NCBI GenBank assembly: GCA_913042205.1 | Contig: CAJWIY010000014.1 | Location: 1-39,557 of the forward strand | Length of the DNA stretch: 39,557 nucleotides | Origin: an uncultured Gammaproteobacteria bacterium | GTDB lineage: Bacteria; Pseudomonadota; Gammaproteobacteria; Pseudomonadales; Litorivicinaceae | Reading direction: 5' to 3' | Part shown: positions 23,075 to 32,676 of the stretch, piece after piece | Layout: every line of letters begins with the position of its first letter | How positions within the stretch are numbered: the stretch's first letter is position 1 | Program-made: the position numbers and the translations under genes | Notes under the pieces: model-generated | Told to the model about the DNA's origin: nothing | What the model saw: only the letters and a program-made list of their open reading frames with translations | Database searches by the model: none

Positions 23075-24184
23075 ATGAGTATCGACCCGAAACTTGTTAA
23101 AATTCGGGCTGAAATTGATGAAATCGATCAGCAAATCCTGACATTGATAAACGCACGCGCTGATTGTGCGATGCGTGTTGCCGAAGTAAAGCAAGCTCAA
23201 ATGGTATCGACTGGAGAGGTACCTGTTTATTACCGGCCCGAGCGAGAAGCTCAAGTTCTTGCGCGAGTGATGGAACTAAATAAAGGACCATTGCCGAAAG
23301 AAGAGGTTGCCCGTATCTTCCGCGAGATTATGTCCGGGTGTCTCGCACTCGAGCGACCACTAGCCGTCGGCTATTTGGGACCACTCGGGACCTTCACCGA
23401 GGTCGCTGCTTTGAAGCACTTTGGTCATGCGGTGGACACACGTCCGTTAACTACCATTTCTGATGTTTTCCGGGACGTCGATGCAGGCAACCTGGATTAT
23501 GGTGTGGTACCGATCGAAAACTCGACAGAGGGCATGGTAACGCACACATTAGAGTGCTTCTTGGATTCACCACTATGTATTTGTGGCGAGGTAGAGATGC
23601 GTATTCATCAAGCGTTGATGGTCAAGCCAGGGGTACCCATCGACTCAGTGAAAACAGTATGCTCGCACCAACAGAGTCTCGCTCAGTGTCGTTTATGGCT
23701 CGACGCAAACCTCCCCTCCGCTATCCGTCAGTCAGTGTCATCCAATGCTGAGGCCGCCCGTCTTGTCTCGGAGTCAATGACATCAGACGGGTTAGCTGCG
23801 GTCGCAGGCGAGCGTGCGGCCGAAACCTATGGGTTAGAAACAATCGCCGGCTCTATCGAAGACCGCCCTGACAATACCACGCGCTTTTTGGTTATCGGTA
23901 AACAATCGACGGAGTCCTCTGGGATAGATAAGACTTCGGTAATTGTCGCTGTAAAAAATCAGCCGGGTGCACTGTATCGGTTACTCGAGCCTTTTGAGCG
24001 TCATGGAATTGATATGACGCGTCTGGAGTCCCGTCCATCCCATTCCGGCATTTGGTCATATCGGTTTTTCATTGATTTCAAAGGCCATATTGACGATACG
24101 ACGGTACAGGTATTTCTCGATGACATCCGGGCTCATTCAGCCGAGTTAAAAATCTTGGGTTCCTACCCGAGAGCTTTGTTATGA
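23075..24184 (+). CDS. pheA: Bifunctional chorismate mutase/prephenate dehydratase (P-protein)
   Basis: Converts chorismate to prephenate and then phenylpyruvate in phenylalanine synthesis; 369 residues. Order: AroQ-type chorismate mutase (about 5-90, IRAEIDEIDQQILTLINARA), prephenate dehydratase (about 95-275, with GYLGPLGTFTEVA, VVPIENSTEGMV and DNTTRFLVIG) and C-terminal ACT domain (about 285-365) with the ESRP phenylalanine-feedback motif, so allosteric inhibition is expected. ATG 23075 has AGAGGA at 23062-23067 as ribosome site. The 216-bp gap after gyrA holds no convincing gene; in Pseudomonas serC lies there. The stop overlaps the next start (ATGA). Confidence 0.95.
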   Translation: MSIDPKLVKIRAEIDEIDQQILTLINARADCAMRVAEVKQAQMVSTGEVPVYYRPEREAQVLARVMELNKGPLPKEEVARIFREIMSGCLALERPLAVGYLGPLGTFTEVAALKHFGHAVDTRPLTTISDVFRDVDAGNLDYGVVPIENSTEGMVTHTLECFLDSPLCICGEVEMRIHQALMVKPGVPIDSVKTVCSHQQSLAQCRLWLDANLPSAIRQSVSSNAEAARLVSESMTSDGLAAVAGERAAETYGLETIAGSIEDRPDNTTRFLVIGKQSTESSGIDKTSVIVAVKNQPGALYRLLEPFERHGIDMTRLESRPSHSGIWSYRFFIDFKGHIDDTTVQVFLDDIRAHSAELKILGSYPRALL

Positions 24185-26391
24185 GGCGACTTACTGTTAT
24201 CGGTCTTGGTCTGATCGGTGCATCATGCTGTGCGGCAATCAAAAAGCGTGCGACCGATTGGACGATTGCCGGATACTCCAGGACCGAAGCAACCCGACAA
24301 CAAGCAGTCGCACGGGGTTTGATTGATCAAAGTTTTGGGTCCATTGTCGATGCTGTCGCCGGAGCGGATTTAGTTTTAATAGCCGTACCGATGGGTCAGT
24401 TTTTAACGGTATTTTCTGAAGTTTTGCAGTGTCGTGATCCACAAACCGTAGTCACAGACGCGGGATCAACGAAGGAAAGTGTGATACGTGACATTACAGC
24501 CTTGTGTGAAACACCGCCGGATTGGTTTGTGCCCGGCCATCCGATTGCGGGTAGCGAGCATAATGGTGTCGATGCGGCTGATGCAGATTTGTATGTCGAT
24601 CACCAAGTCATCTTGACTCCACATTCGAAAGTAAGCACTGATGCCCTTAAATTAGTTACATCGTTTTGGGCTCTCCAAGGCGCCTCTGTATCGATGATGG
24701 ACGCGGAACGTCATGATGAGGTGCTGGCGTTGACAAGCCATTTACCGCACATATTAGCGTTCAACTTAGTGCATGTGTTGTCAGACGATAACGAACACTT
24801 AGATATTTTTCGCTACGCGGCAGGCGGGTTTCGGGACTTTACCCGGATTGCTGCCAGTGATCCAACGATGTGGCGCGACATCAGCCTCGCAAATCAACAG
24901 TCAATAGTTACTGGGATTGACCGATATGTGGAGCGATTGGAACGAATGCGTGAGGCAATTGCCGATGGGGACTCAGATTGGATTATGGGAAGCTTCGAGA
25001 GGGCACGGGGCGCGCGTCGATTATTTTCATCATTGGCTGACCGAGGAGTGGATCCGGTGATGGATTCTCATCCATCTGTTTTTGAAATTACTGGAGCTAA
25101 AAAGGGGATTACTGGGAAAATACGCGTTCCTGGAGACAAATCTATTTCTCATCGGTCCATCATGTTGGGTGCGCTTGCTGATGGCGTGACAACGGTCGAG
25201 GGATTCTTAGAGGGCGAGGACGCGATCGCTACGGTCAAGGCTTTTCGGGATATGGGCGTACAGATTGATGGACCGAACGGAGGTCACGTTACGGTGCACG
25301 GAGTGGGTCGTGACGGGTTAAAGCCACCGATCGCACCACTTTATATGGGCAACTCGGGGACATCGATGCGCCTTATGTGCGGAATTCTGGCTGGTCAATC
25401 GTTTGATTCTGAACTAACTGGTGACTCTTCCCTTTCCCGCCGCCCGATGCGTCGTGTAAGTGAACCGTTGGCGCGATTAGGTGCGATGGTTGAGACATCT
25501 GCAGAGGGGTACCCACCAATCAAAATCAAAGGTGGCCAGACTCTCCAAGGATGCCACACTGACATGAAGGTCGCGAGTGCTCAGGTGAAGTCAGCGCTTC
25601 TGCTTGCTGGTCTTTATGCTGCGGATGAGACCAGTGTTACCGAGCCTGCGCCCACGCGTGATCATACAGAGCGAATGCTTCAGGGCTTTGGATATGAAGT
25701 GACACGAGAAGGTGCTACAGCGTCTATGTGTGGTGGGAGTCGCTTAAACGCGTGTCATATCGATATCCCATCTGACATTTCCTCAGCAGCATTTTTCTTG
25801 GTGGCAGCTTCGATCGTGCCCGGCTCAGATCTTACACTTTCCCATGTTGGAATAAATCCAACTCGTACAGGCATCCTAGAAATCCTAAATCTGATGGGGG
25901 CAGATATTGAAGTGCTTAACCGTCGCGAAGTGGGCGGTGAGCCAGTTGCCGATTTACGTGTTCGTTACGCTCCATTGAAGGGCATAAAAGTTCCAGAAAA
26001 TTTGGTCCCTCTAGCCATTGATGAATTTCCAGTTTTGTTTGTTGCCGCGAGCTGTGCTGAAGGCCCAACCTGTGTTACCGGAGCTGAGGAGTTACGTGTT
26101 AAAGAATCGGACAGGATTCAGAGTATGGTCGATGGACTGTCGAAACTCGGTGTGGACATCAAAGACACCCCAGATGGCGCCTTGATTAAGGGTGGGGGCG
26201 TTGATTTTCGTTTTAATGGCGGTACGGTTGAGTCGCATGAAGATCATCGAATAGCGATGGCATTTACTGTTGCGGGTCTCATGTGTTGCGAGATGATCAC
26301 CGTCAATGACTGTGCGAATGTTGCGACGAGCTTTCCAAATTTTATCGGGCTAGCCCGAGAAACGGGATTTCCCCTGACGGTTCCGCCTTGA
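24181..26391 (+). CDS. tyrA-aroA: Fused prephenate dehydrogenase / 3-phosphoshikimate 1-carboxyvinyltransferase (TyrA-AroA)
   Basis: 736 residues carrying two enzymes of aromatic synthesis. The N-terminal part (about 1-285) is TyrA: Rossmann GLGLIGASC, TDAGSTKES, PGHPIAGSEHNGVDAA and a helical dimerisation region. The C-terminal part (about 298-736) is EPSP synthase: PGDKSISHRS, GNSGTSMRL, DIPSDISSAAF, DEFPVLFVAAS, ELRVKESDRI and EDHRIAM, all expected substrate-binding segments. Between them is a short linker (about 285-298). The fusion is known from Pseudomonas and relatives and probably ensures linked synthesis of a late and a middle pathway step. Start overlaps pheA; stop overlaps the cmk TTG start (TTGA). 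Confidence 0.95.
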   Translation: MRRLTVIGLGLIGASCCAAIKKRATDWTIAGYSRTEATRQQAVARGLIDQSFGSIVDAVAGADLVLIAVPMGQFLTVFSEVLQCRDPQTVVTDAGSTKESVIRDITALCETPPDWFVPGHPIAGSEHNGVDAADADLYVDHQVILTPHSKVSTDALKLVTSFWALQGASVSMMDAERHDEVLALTSHLPHILAFNLVHVLSDDNEHLDIFRYAAGGFRDFTRIAASDPTMWRDISLANQQSIVTGIDRYVERLERMREAIADGDSDWIMGSFERARGARRLFSSLADRGVDPVMDSHPSVFEITGAKKGITGKIRVPGDKSISHRSIMLGALADGVTTVEGFLEGEDAIATVKAFRDMGVQIDGPNGGHVTVHGVGRDGLKPPIAPLYMGNSGTSMRLMCGILAGQSFDSELTGDSSLSRRPMRRVSEPLARLGAMVETSAEGYPPIKIKGGQTLQGCHTDMKVASAQVKSALLLAGLYAADETSVTEPAPTRDHTERMLQGFGYEVTREGATASMCGGSRLNACHIDIPSDISSAAFFLVAASIVPGSDLTLSHVGINPTRTGILEILNLMGADIEVLNRREVGGEPVADLRVRYAPLKGIKVPENLVPLAIDEFPVLFVAASCAEGPTCVTGAEELRVKESDRIQSMVDGLSKLGVDIKDTPDGALIKGGGVDFRFNGGTVESHEDHRIAMAFTVAGLMCCEMITVNDCANVATSFPNFIGLARETGFPLTVPP

Positions 26392-27062
26392 ATACGCCCG
26401 TTGTCACTATAGATGGACCGAGTGGTGCGGGAAAAGGCACAGTTGCTCGTAACATCGCATATGAATTAGATTTTCATTTACTCGATTCCGGCGCCATCTA
26501 CAGAATTTTAGGTCTCGCAGCTATCGAGCAAGGAGTAGCATTTGATGATATTGGCGGTTTGGTAGCGCTCGCAAACTCGCTCGAATTGAGTTTTCCGTTT
26601 GATCGAGAGCGTACAGGCATCGTGTTGGACGGTGTCTCGCTGGGCCAGAAATTAAGAAATCAGATAGTTGCTGATGCGGCTAGCCAGGTTGCATTAAATC
26701 CCTCCGTGCGCAGAGCGCTGATGGGTTTGCAGCGTCGTCAGGCAAGAGAGCCAGGGCTAGTTGGGGACGGTCGCGATCTTGGGACCATTGTTTTTCCGGA
26801 TGCTGATTTGAAAATCTTTTTGGATGCCAGCGTGGAGGTGCGAGCGGAGCGTAGATATCTAGAATTAATAGAGTCTGGTCAAATAGTTGAGCGTTCCGTT
26901 ATACTACGCGACCTCGAAATTCGAGACTTTCGAGATCGGTCGCGTGACGTGGCGCCATTGGTGCCAGCGCGTGACGCATATGTAATTGATAGTTCGGAAA
27001 AAACTGTCGCCCAGGTGGTGATGGAAATACAGGACCTGTGCAAAGCCAGACGCTTGGCATAG
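26388..27062 (+). CDS. cmk: Cytidylate kinase
   Basis: Phosphorylates CMP and dCMP with ATP, 224 residues. P-loop IDGPSGAGKGTVAR is at the N-terminus, followed by LDSGAIYR (nucleobase-binding segment), and VGDGRDLGTIVFPDADLKIFLDAS in the middle, then the lid with RDRSRDVAPLVPA. The start is TTG at 26388, which overlaps the fused gene's stop as TTGA and gives the proper family N-terminus; no nearer ATG exists. It precedes rpsA, as in most gammaproteobacteria. Confidence 0.95.
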   Translation: MNTPVVTIDGPSGAGKGTVARNIAYELDFHLLDSGAIYRILGLAAIEQGVAFDDIGGLVALANSLELSFPFDRERTGIVLDGVSLGQKLRNQIVADAASQVALNPSVRRALMGLQRRQAREPGLVGDGRDLGTIVFPDADLKIFLDASVEVRAERRYLELIESGQIVERSVILRDLEIRDFRDRSRDVAPLVPARDAYVIDSSEKTVAQVVMEIQDLCKARRLA

Positions 27063-27174
27063 GAGGGTGAAATCTCGGTGATAAAATCAGCAGGAACGTA
27101 CACCGAAATAAAAAACCAACTCCGTTTGGGCTGATCAGGCGGACGGCATTAAGCCGAAAACATAGGATATTTGA
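27063..27174 (+). promoter_or_regulatory. rpsA leader region
   Basis: 112 bp between cmk and rpsA. An AGGA (27164-27167) lies 7 nt before the rpsA ATG. In E. coli the rpsA leader is structured and is the target of S1 autorepression; comparable control is plausible here, but I could not establish a specific fold or promoter by eye. Confidence 0.4.
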
Positions 27175-28860
27175 ATGAGCGAAACTTTCGCAGAACTCTT
27201 TGAGCAGAGTCTGAACGACATCGATATGACTCCCGGGGCAATCGTAGATGCTATGGTTGTAGCCATCGAACCAGACTTCGTCATCGTAAACGCTGGTCTT
27301 AAATCTGAGGGAGCCATCCCGAGAACACAATTTTTGAATGAATCTGGGGAATTGGCAGTAGTAATCGGCGATTCAGTCAAGGTTGCTCTTGATGCAGTTG
27401 AAGATGGTTTTGGAGCGACACGTCTGTCGCGCGAAAAAGCAAAGCGTGCAGAAGCATGGATCGATCTTGAAAAAGCTCACGAAGAGAACGCAGTGGTCAT
27501 GGGGATAATTAACGGCAAGGTTAAGGGTGGCTTTACCGTTGATCTTGCGGGTATTCGCGCGTTTCTTCCGGGATCTTTGGTTGATGTTCGTCCGGTGCGT
27601 GATGTCGCTCATTTAGAGAGTAAGGATCTTGAGTTCAAAGTAATCAAGCTGGATCAACGCCGCAACAACGTGGTCGTCTCACGTCGTGCCGTGTTGGAGC
27701 AGGAGAACTCAGAAGAGCGGGAAGCTTTGCTCGAAAATCTAGTTGAAGGTCAGGCAGTAAAAGGCCTTGTGAAAAACCTGACCGACTATGGTGCGTTTGT
27801 TGACCTTGGAGGCGTTGATGGTCTTTTACACATCACCGATATGTCATGGAAACGCATCAAGCATCCATCAGAAGTAGTTGCTGTTGGCGACGAAGTAGAT
27901 GTGAAAGTTTTAAAGTTCGATCGCGAGCGTAATCGTGTATCTCTTGGTCTAAAGCAGCTTGGTGAAGACCCTTGGATAGAAATTAAAAATCGTTACCCAG
28001 TGAACACTCGTGTCAACGCGCGTATCACGAACCTCACAGACTATGGCTGCTTCGCTGAAATAGAAGAGGGAGTCGAGGGTCTGGTTCATGTGTCAGAAAT
28101 GGATTGGACGAACAAAAACGTGCATCCATCGAAGATTGTATCATTGGGCGATGAACTTGAGGTTATGGTGCTTGATATTGACGAAGAGCGTCGTCGTATT
28201 TCGCTCGGTATCAAACAATGCAAAATTAACCCGTGGGAGGCGTTCTCGCTTGCAAATGCCAAAGGTGAAAAAGTCTCGGGGCCAATCAAATCTATCACTG
28301 ATTTCGGGGTATTCATCGGATTGGAGGGTGGGATCGACGGTTTGATCCACTTATCGGATCTGTCGTGGGCCGAGCCAGGTGAGGTGGCGGTACGTAACTT
28401 CAAAAAAGGCGAGGATCTTGAGGCTGTTATCTTAGCAGTTGATCCAGAACGAGAGCGTATTTCCCTCGGCGTGAAGCAATTGGAGGAAGATCCAATGGGA
28501 GGCTTCTTGTCAGGTAGTGTGAAAGGTGCCGTGGTTAAAGGCACAGTTACAGTAGTTGAGGCTAGACAGGCAACTGTAGATTTGGGTGATGGCGTTATAG
28601 CGACTCTTAAGGCGTCTGATCTGTCTCGTGATCGGGTCGAAGATGCGCGTAATGTACTGAATGTTGGTGACGAAGTTGAGGCAAAAATCGCAAATGTTGA
28701 TCGAAAGACCCGTCAGATTTCGTTGTCTATCCGTGCAATGGAAGAGGCTGATGAGAAAGAAGCAATGCGCAACCTGAATGAAGCACCCACAGAGGAAGGC
28801 GATGTCGGTCCCACAACGATCGGTGAGCTGATCAAGGCCCAGATGGAGGGACGCGAGTAG
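27175..28860 (+). CDS. rpsA: 30S ribosomal protein S1
   Basis: mRNA-binding protein of the small subunit needed to start translation on structured or weak-SD messages; 561 residues, close to the 557 of E. coli. Six S1 (OB) repeats follow each other at about 85-90 residue intervals; repeats three to six show the standard core, for example [53 protein letters not shown], each closed by RISLG or a variant. The first two, more divergent repeats bind the ribosome (S2). The C-terminus is an acidic, flexible tail. It is followed by a hairpin and then ihfB. Confidence 0.97.
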   Translation: MSETFAELFEQSLNDIDMTPGAIVDAMVVAIEPDFVIVNAGLKSEGAIPRTQFLNESGELAVVIGDSVKVALDAVEDGFGATRLSREKAKRAEAWIDLEKAHEENAVVMGIINGKVKGGFTVDLAGIRAFLPGSLVDVRPVRDVAHLESKDLEFKVIKLDQRRNNVVVSRRAVLEQENSEEREALLENLVEGQAVKGLVKNLTDYGAFVDLGGVDGLLHITDMSWKRIKHPSEVVAVGDEVDVKVLKFDRERNRVSLGLKQLGEDPWIEIKNRYPVNTRVNARITNLTDYGCFAEIEEGVEGLVHVSEMDWTNKNVHPSKIVSLGDELEVMVLDIDEERRRISLGIKQCKINPWEAFSLANAKGEKVSGPIKSITDFGVFIGLEGGIDGLIHLSDLSWAEPGEVAVRNFKKGEDLEAVILAVDPERERISLGVKQLEEDPMGGFLSGSVKGAVVKGTVTVVEARQATVDLGDGVIATLKASDLSRDRVEDARNVLNVGDEVEAKIANVDRKTRQISLSIRAMEEADEKEAMRNLNEAPTEEGDVGPTTIGELIKAQMEGRE

Positions 28861-28866
28861 ACAGAG

Positions 28867-28895
28867 CGCTGGCGCCGGGTATCGCCCGGCTAGCG
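28867..28895 (+). other. RNA hairpin between rpsA and ihfB
   Basis: GCCGGG (28874-28879), loop TATCG, CCCGGC (28885-28890), with an outer stem CGCT (28867-28870) pairing with AGCG (28892-28895). No T-run follows, so it is unlikely to be an intrinsic terminator; it may mark an mRNA processing or stabilising point that sets rpsA against ihfB levels. Confidence 0.6.
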
Positions 28896-28900
28896 ATTTC

Positions 28901-28922
28901 GGAAGATCATAGGAAGATCATA
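28901..28922 (+). repeat. 11-bp tandem duplication carrying the ihfB ribosome binding site
   Basis: GGAAGATCATA occurs twice head to tail (28901-28911 and 28912-28922). The final A of the second copy is the first base of the ihfB ATG. Each copy contains a GGAAG Shine-Dalgarno core; the second is 5 nt from the start codon, the first 16 nt. An exact duplication placed so that it ends in the start codon suggests a recent slippage event or selection on translation. Confidence 0.85.
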
Positions 28923-29233
28923 TGTCAGGTATTACCAAGTCGATGCTTATTGAACGTATCGCAATACGATATCCGGCCCTGCCCCCCAGGGATGTGGAGT
29001 TAGCGGTGAAAGCTATTTTCGACCGTATAAGTCGCCAATTGGTCGAGGGGGGTCGAATCGAATTGCGTGGATTCGGATCGTTTTCTTTGCACAAAAGAAG
29101 AGCACGCGTTGGAAGAAATCCGAAAACAGGTGAATCTGTGGTGTTGGATTCAAAAGCAGTTCCCCACTTCAAGCCAGGCAAGGAACTTCGAGAAGCGGTT
29201 AACAGGACGTTTCTGGATCCTCTTAAATCATGA
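28922..29233 (+). CDS. ihfB: Integration host factor subunit beta
   Basis: DNA-bending HU-family protein, 103 residues, heterodimer partner of IHF-alpha (not encoded in this window). Contains the beta-arm signature [22 protein letters not shown], with the intercalating proline in R-N-P, and the [15 protein letters not shown] end. Location downstream of rpsA is conserved in proteobacteria. Relevant locally: a perfect IHF consensus occurs in the sigma54 promoter region at 33017. The stop overlaps the lapA ATG (ATGA). Confidence 0.96.
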   Translation: MSGITKSMLIERIAIRYPALPPRDVELAVKAIFDRISRQLVEGGRIELRGFGSFSLHKRRARVGRNPKTGESVVLDSKAVPHFKPGKELREAVNRTFLDPLKS

Positions 29234-29469
29234 GACTAGTAAAGCGACTGGTTACCTTGGTTTGGGTAGGAACCCTTTTAGCCACCGGTTGCGCCCTTTA
29301 CCTTGTCAACACTGATACCGTAACGGTAGATCTAGTTTGGCTGGAAATCCCCGAAACGAGCCTATCAGTTGTCTTGTTCGTGACTTTTTTTATTGGCGTG
29401 ATCACTGGAAGCACAATGTTCTTCATCGCATCTCTAGTCAGAACTAAGCCACAAATACTCAATGACTGA
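29230..29469 (+). CDS. lapA: LapA domain protein (lipopolysaccharide assembly protein A)
   Basis: Small inner-membrane protein of 79 residues with two membrane helices (about 5-25 and 44-68) separated by a short periplasmic loop containing the family pattern N-T-D-T-V-T-V-D-L. In E. coli LapA works with LapB (YciM) at the inner membrane to regulate LpxC and LPS synthesis. Here lapB is absent from its usual place between lapA and pyrF. The gene overlaps ihfB by 4 bp and pyrF by 8 bp. Confidence 0.88.
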   Translation: MRLVKRLVTLVWVGTLLATGCALYLVNTDTVTVDLVWLEIPETSLSVVLFVTFFIGVITGSTMFFIASLVRTKPQILND

Positions 29470-30151
29470 ACGACGCATTATAATTGCGTTGGATGTTTCC
29501 AGTGCCGCTGAATTACGTGAGCTAGTTAAGCAAATCAAAGATACCGGTTGTCGAGTCAAGATTGGTAAAGAGTTGTTCACATCCATTGGACCTTTGGCTA
29601 TCGAGATATGCCACGATGCGGGCCTTGATGTTTTTTTAGATATTAAATTCCATGACATACCGAATACATGTGCGAAAGCAGTTCGGGCTGCCGCACGATG
29701 GGGAGTGTGGATGACGAACCTGCATTGCTCCGGCGGGGCTGAAATGATGCTGGCGGTACGTGAGATGCTTGAAGGTGAGACGCACCGCCCCCTTTTGATT
29801 GGTGTGACTGTGTTAACCAGCATGTCGCTAGCTGGACTCCGTCAGCTCGGGATCGAACGGGATCTTGAATCTCATGTTGATTACCTGGCCGGGCTTGCTC
29901 ATGGCGCAGGGTTAGATGGGGTCGTTTGCTCGGGCCAGGAAATACAGAGACTCCGTCAATCAATCGATAAGGATTTTTGTTTAGTGACGCCAGGTATTAG
30001 GCCGACGTGGGCGAATAATAACGATCAGGCACGTATCATGACACCTGCTCAAGCTATCGCGCACGGATCGGACTATTTGGTCATTGGCCGGCCTGTTACA
30101 GCCTCTGAACATCCTCAAAATGCAATCGCCCGCATAGTTTCTGAAATTTGA
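29462..30151 (+). CDS. pyrF: Orotidine 5'-phosphate decarboxylase
   Basis: Final enzyme of UMP synthesis, 229 residues, TIM barrel. Substrate and catalytic residues are visible: IALDVSS (first Asp), K in RVKIGKE, the catalytic D-x-K-x-x-D cluster in FLDIKFHDIPNT, and the phosphate-binding late segment TPGIRP with the final IGRPVT. Length is normal. Last gene of the gyrA-to-pyrF run; the 172 bp to the tRNA gene contain the tRNA promoter and no clear terminator. Confidence 0.96.
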   Translation: MTERRIIIALDVSSAAELRELVKQIKDTGCRVKIGKELFTSIGPLAIEICHDAGLDVFLDIKFHDIPNTCAKAVRAAARWGVWMTNLHCSGGAEMMLAVREMLEGETHRPLLIGVTVLTSMSLAGLRQLGIERDLESHVDYLAGLAHGAGLDGVVCSGQEIQRLRQSIDKDFCLVTPGIRPTWANNNDQARIMTPAQAIAHGSDYLVIGRPVTASEHPQNAIARIVSEI

Positions 30152-30277
30152 TGCCTCTTCAATTCTCCTTGATCGCCTGTTCTTCTGTATTACTTCCTCA
30201 GAAAACTTGCGAAAATTGAGCCAGATTGATTACGTGCTTGATTAAGCTATTAACACTAACAAATAAGCTTCGAGGTC

Positions 30278-30306
30278 TTGACGACGCACCCTCTAATCAT
30301 TACAGT
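30278..30306 (+). promoter_or_regulatory. Sigma70 promoter of tRNA-Asn
   Basis: TTGACG (30278-30283), a 17-bp spacer, TACAGT (30301-30306); the expected start is about 30313, about 11 nt before the mature tRNA. The discriminator after the -10 is GC-rich (TCGCGGCC), the hallmark of stringently (ppGpp) controlled stable-RNA promoters. Confidence 0.7.
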
Positions 30307-30323
30307 TCGCGGCCTACTTGTGT

Positions 30324-30399
30324 TCCGCGATAGCTCAGTTGGTAGAGCAGAAGACTGTTAATCTTTTGGTCGCAGGTTCGAGTCCTGCTCGCGGAGCCA
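30324..30399 (+). tRNA. tRNA-Asn(GTT)
   Basis: 76-nt cloverleaf: acceptor TCCGCGA/TCGCGGA, D arm with AGCTCAGTTGGTAGAGC, anticodon loop CTGTTAA with GTT at 30357-30359, T arm GGTTCGAGTCC, discriminator G and encoded CCA at 30397-30399. It decodes AAC/AAU. It stands alone with its own promoter. No integrase or duplicated tRNA 3' end was seen nearby. Confidence 0.97.
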
Positions 30400-30636
30400 A
30401 ATCTCATTGAGTATTCAGTTTCCGTCGCGTTAATCGGTTCTTGTGTGGCAATGTAGGCATTCCCTGATTTGTTGTAGCCTTTCCCGCAGTTACCTATTTG
30501 GAAGTTGCTTTGAATTATTATTTCTTGGCCAGTGGAATTTAAATGTCTCCATGATCAGATTAATGGCTTGTATATTAGATTCTATCCCGATCATTCCATT
30601 TGCCGCGAGTCAAATTGCAATGAGTGCTGTCGGGTA

Positions 30637-32676
30637 ATGAGTCACGACATCTCATATCCATTCCAAGTTGTCTCAGACTACGAGCCAGCAGGGGATCAGC
30701 CTACAGCGATTGAGATGCTCGTTCAGGGAGTCGCTGCAGGTCTGGCACACCAAACACTTCTGGGCGTGACGGGCTCAGGTAAGACCTTTACGATTGCGAA
30801 AGTAGTCGAACGTATAAAGCGTCCAACGATCGTTATGGCTCACAACAAGACCCTTGCGGCGCAACTGTACGGCGAATTCAAAGAATTCTTCCCACACAAC
30901 GCGGTCGAGTATTTTGTGTCCTATTATGACTACTATCAGCCAGAGGCGTACGTTCCTGCGAGCGACACATTTATTGAGAAAGATGCATCAATTAACGACC
31001 ATATCGAACAGATGCGATTATCGGCGACTAAAGCGTTACTCGAGCGTGAAGACGTAATTATTGTCGCCACGGTATCCTCGATTTACGGCTTAGGAGATCC
31101 CGAGGCCTATCATGAGATGGTACTGCACTTAACGCGCGGGTTGACGATTGACCAGCGTCAAATCCTAAGACGGCTGGCGGAATTGCAGTACAAGCGCAAT
31201 GACATGGACTTCGGACGTGGGACTTATCGAGTACGTGGCGATGTCATTGATATCTTTCCGGCCGAATCAGATCGTGAGGGTGTCCGAGTCGAGTTATTTG
31301 ATGATGAGATTGAAGAGCTCTCATATTTCGATCCTCTTACTGGAGAGTTACTCCGAAAGGTCCCTCGTTTGACTATCTACCCGAAGACCCATTACGTTAC
31401 TAGTAAAGACCGTCTCGTGAATACCCTTGATGACATCAAGGCCGAGCTAAAAGCGCGATTGGAACAGTTTCGAGAGCAGGGAAAATTGCTTGAAGCGCAA
31501 CGCCTAGAACAGCGAACTAAATTCGATCTCGAAATGATTGCAGAGCTTGGCTACTGTCAGGGGATTGAGAATTACTCACGTTACCTGTCGGGACGCCCAC
31601 CCGGTGAAGCCCCACCAACACTTTTCGACTATTTACCTCCGGATGCCTTATTGGTAATCGACGAATCACACGTAACCGTGCCTCAGATTGGGGGCATGTA
31701 TCGCGGCGATCGATCAAGGAAAGAGACATTGGTGGAGTATGGCTTCCGACTGCCATCAGCACTTGATAATCGTCCACTTAAGTTTGACGAATGGGAGTCG
31801 CTGGCCCCCCAGATGATCTTTGTTTCAGCGACTCCTAGTGTCTATGAGAACCAGCATCAGGCGCAGGTGGCTGAGCAGGTCGTTCGTCCTACCGGACTGG
31901 TCGATCCGACTTTGGAGGTGCGTCCGGCCGGGTCTCAGGTTGATGATTGTTTGAGTGAGATCCACGCGGTCGTTGAGGAAAATGAGCGGGTGTTGATTAC
32001 GGTTCTGACAAAACGGATGGCGGAGGATTTGACAGATTATCTGATGGATCATGGTATCCGTGTTCGATACCTGCACTCTGATATTGACACCGTTGAGCGA
32101 GTCGAGATTATTCGTGATCTACGAAAGGGTGAGTTTGATGTATTGGTGGGTATTAATTTGTTGCGAGAGGGGCTTGACATGCCTGAGGTCTCCCTGGTCG
32201 CGATAATGGATGCTGATAAAGAGGGCTTTCTGCGCTCTGATCGTTCATTGATCCAGACGATCGGTCGGGCCGCACGGAATGTGAACGGCCGAGCGATTTT
32301 ATACGCAGACAAGGTTACAGAGTCTATGCAGCGCGCGATGGATGAGACAGAGCGTCGTAGAAACAAACAAATCAGCTTCAATAGTGAGCACGGAATCGTC
32401 CCAAAAACGATCAAGAAACGCATCGATGATGTCATGGAGGGCGCGCATCGCGATGCACCGGGGTCACGAACCCGGAAGGCAAAGGAAAAGGTATCTAGGG
32501 CTACGACCAGTGCATTGATGCCAGAGAATCCCCAAACTTTGACCCCCCAACAACTGGCAAAAGAAATTACGCGTCTTGAGGATGAGATGTTCAAGGCCGC
32601 CAAATCTCTTGAGTTTGAACGCGCTGCCGCTATCCGAGACTCACTCGCTGAACTTCAGTCACTGGCGTTCAAGTGA
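30637..32676 (+). CDS. uvrB: UvrABC excinuclease subunit B
   Basis: DNA damage recognition helicase of nucleotide excision repair, 679 residues. ATG at 30637 is chosen because similarity begins with the typical [18 protein letters not shown]; an in-frame extension to 30532 is Cys-rich and unlike the family. Walker [11 protein letters not shown], the damage-probing beta-hairpin [19 protein letters not shown]-type DESH, motif [11 protein letters not shown] and the C-terminal UVR (UvrC-binding) motif are all present. No SOS box was recognised upstream. The gene is followed by the 416-bp regulatory region of the importer operon. Confidence 0.96.
   Translation: MSHDISYPFQVVSDYEPAGDQPTAIEMLVQGVAAGLAHQTLLGVTGSGKTFTIAKVVERIKRPTIVMAHNKTLAAQLYGEFKEFFPHNAVEYFVSYYDYYQPEAYVPASDTFIEKDASINDHIEQMRLSATKALLEREDVIIVATVSSIYGLGDPEAYHEMVLHLTRGLTIDQRQILRRLAELQYKRNDMDFGRGTYRVRGDVIDIFPAESDREGVRVELFDDEIEELSYFDPLTGELLRKVPRLTIYPKTHYVTSKDRLVNTLDDIKAELKARLEQFREQGKLLEAQRLEQRTKFDLEMIAELGYCQGIENYSRYLSGRPPGEAPPTLFDYLPPDALLVIDESHVTVPQIGGMYRGDRSRKETLVEYGFRLPSALDNRPLKFDEWESLAPQMIFVSATPSVYENQHQAQVAEQVVRPTGLVDPTLEVRPAGSQVDDCLSEIHAVVEENERVLITVLTKRMAEDLTDYLMDHGIRVRYLHSDIDTVERVEIIRDLRKGEFDVLVGINLLREGLDMPEVSLVAIMDADKEGFLRSDRSLIQTIGRAARNVNGRAILYADKVTESMQRAMDETERRRNKQISFNSEHGIVPKTIKKRIDDVMEGAHRDAPGSRTRKAKEKVSRATTSALMPENPQTLTPQQLAKEITRLEDEMFKAAKSLEFERAAAIRDSLAELQSLAFK

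Noticed and set aside
22812-23078. 88-codon frame covering the gyrA-pheA gap
   Set aside because: It overlaps the gyrA end out of frame, runs through the pheA ribosome site, and shows no domain or coding pattern. The gap is treated as non-coding.
30532-30636. N-terminal extension of UvrB
   Set aside because: In frame, but the 35 extra residues are unlike UvrB; family similarity starts right after the Met at 30637.
30443-30637. 64-codon hydrophobic frame between tRNA-Asn and uvrB whose stop overlaps the uvrB ATG
   Set aside because: GTG start without a ribosome site and Cys-rich, leader-like noise with no family likeness. The overlap with uvrB is suggestive but not enough.
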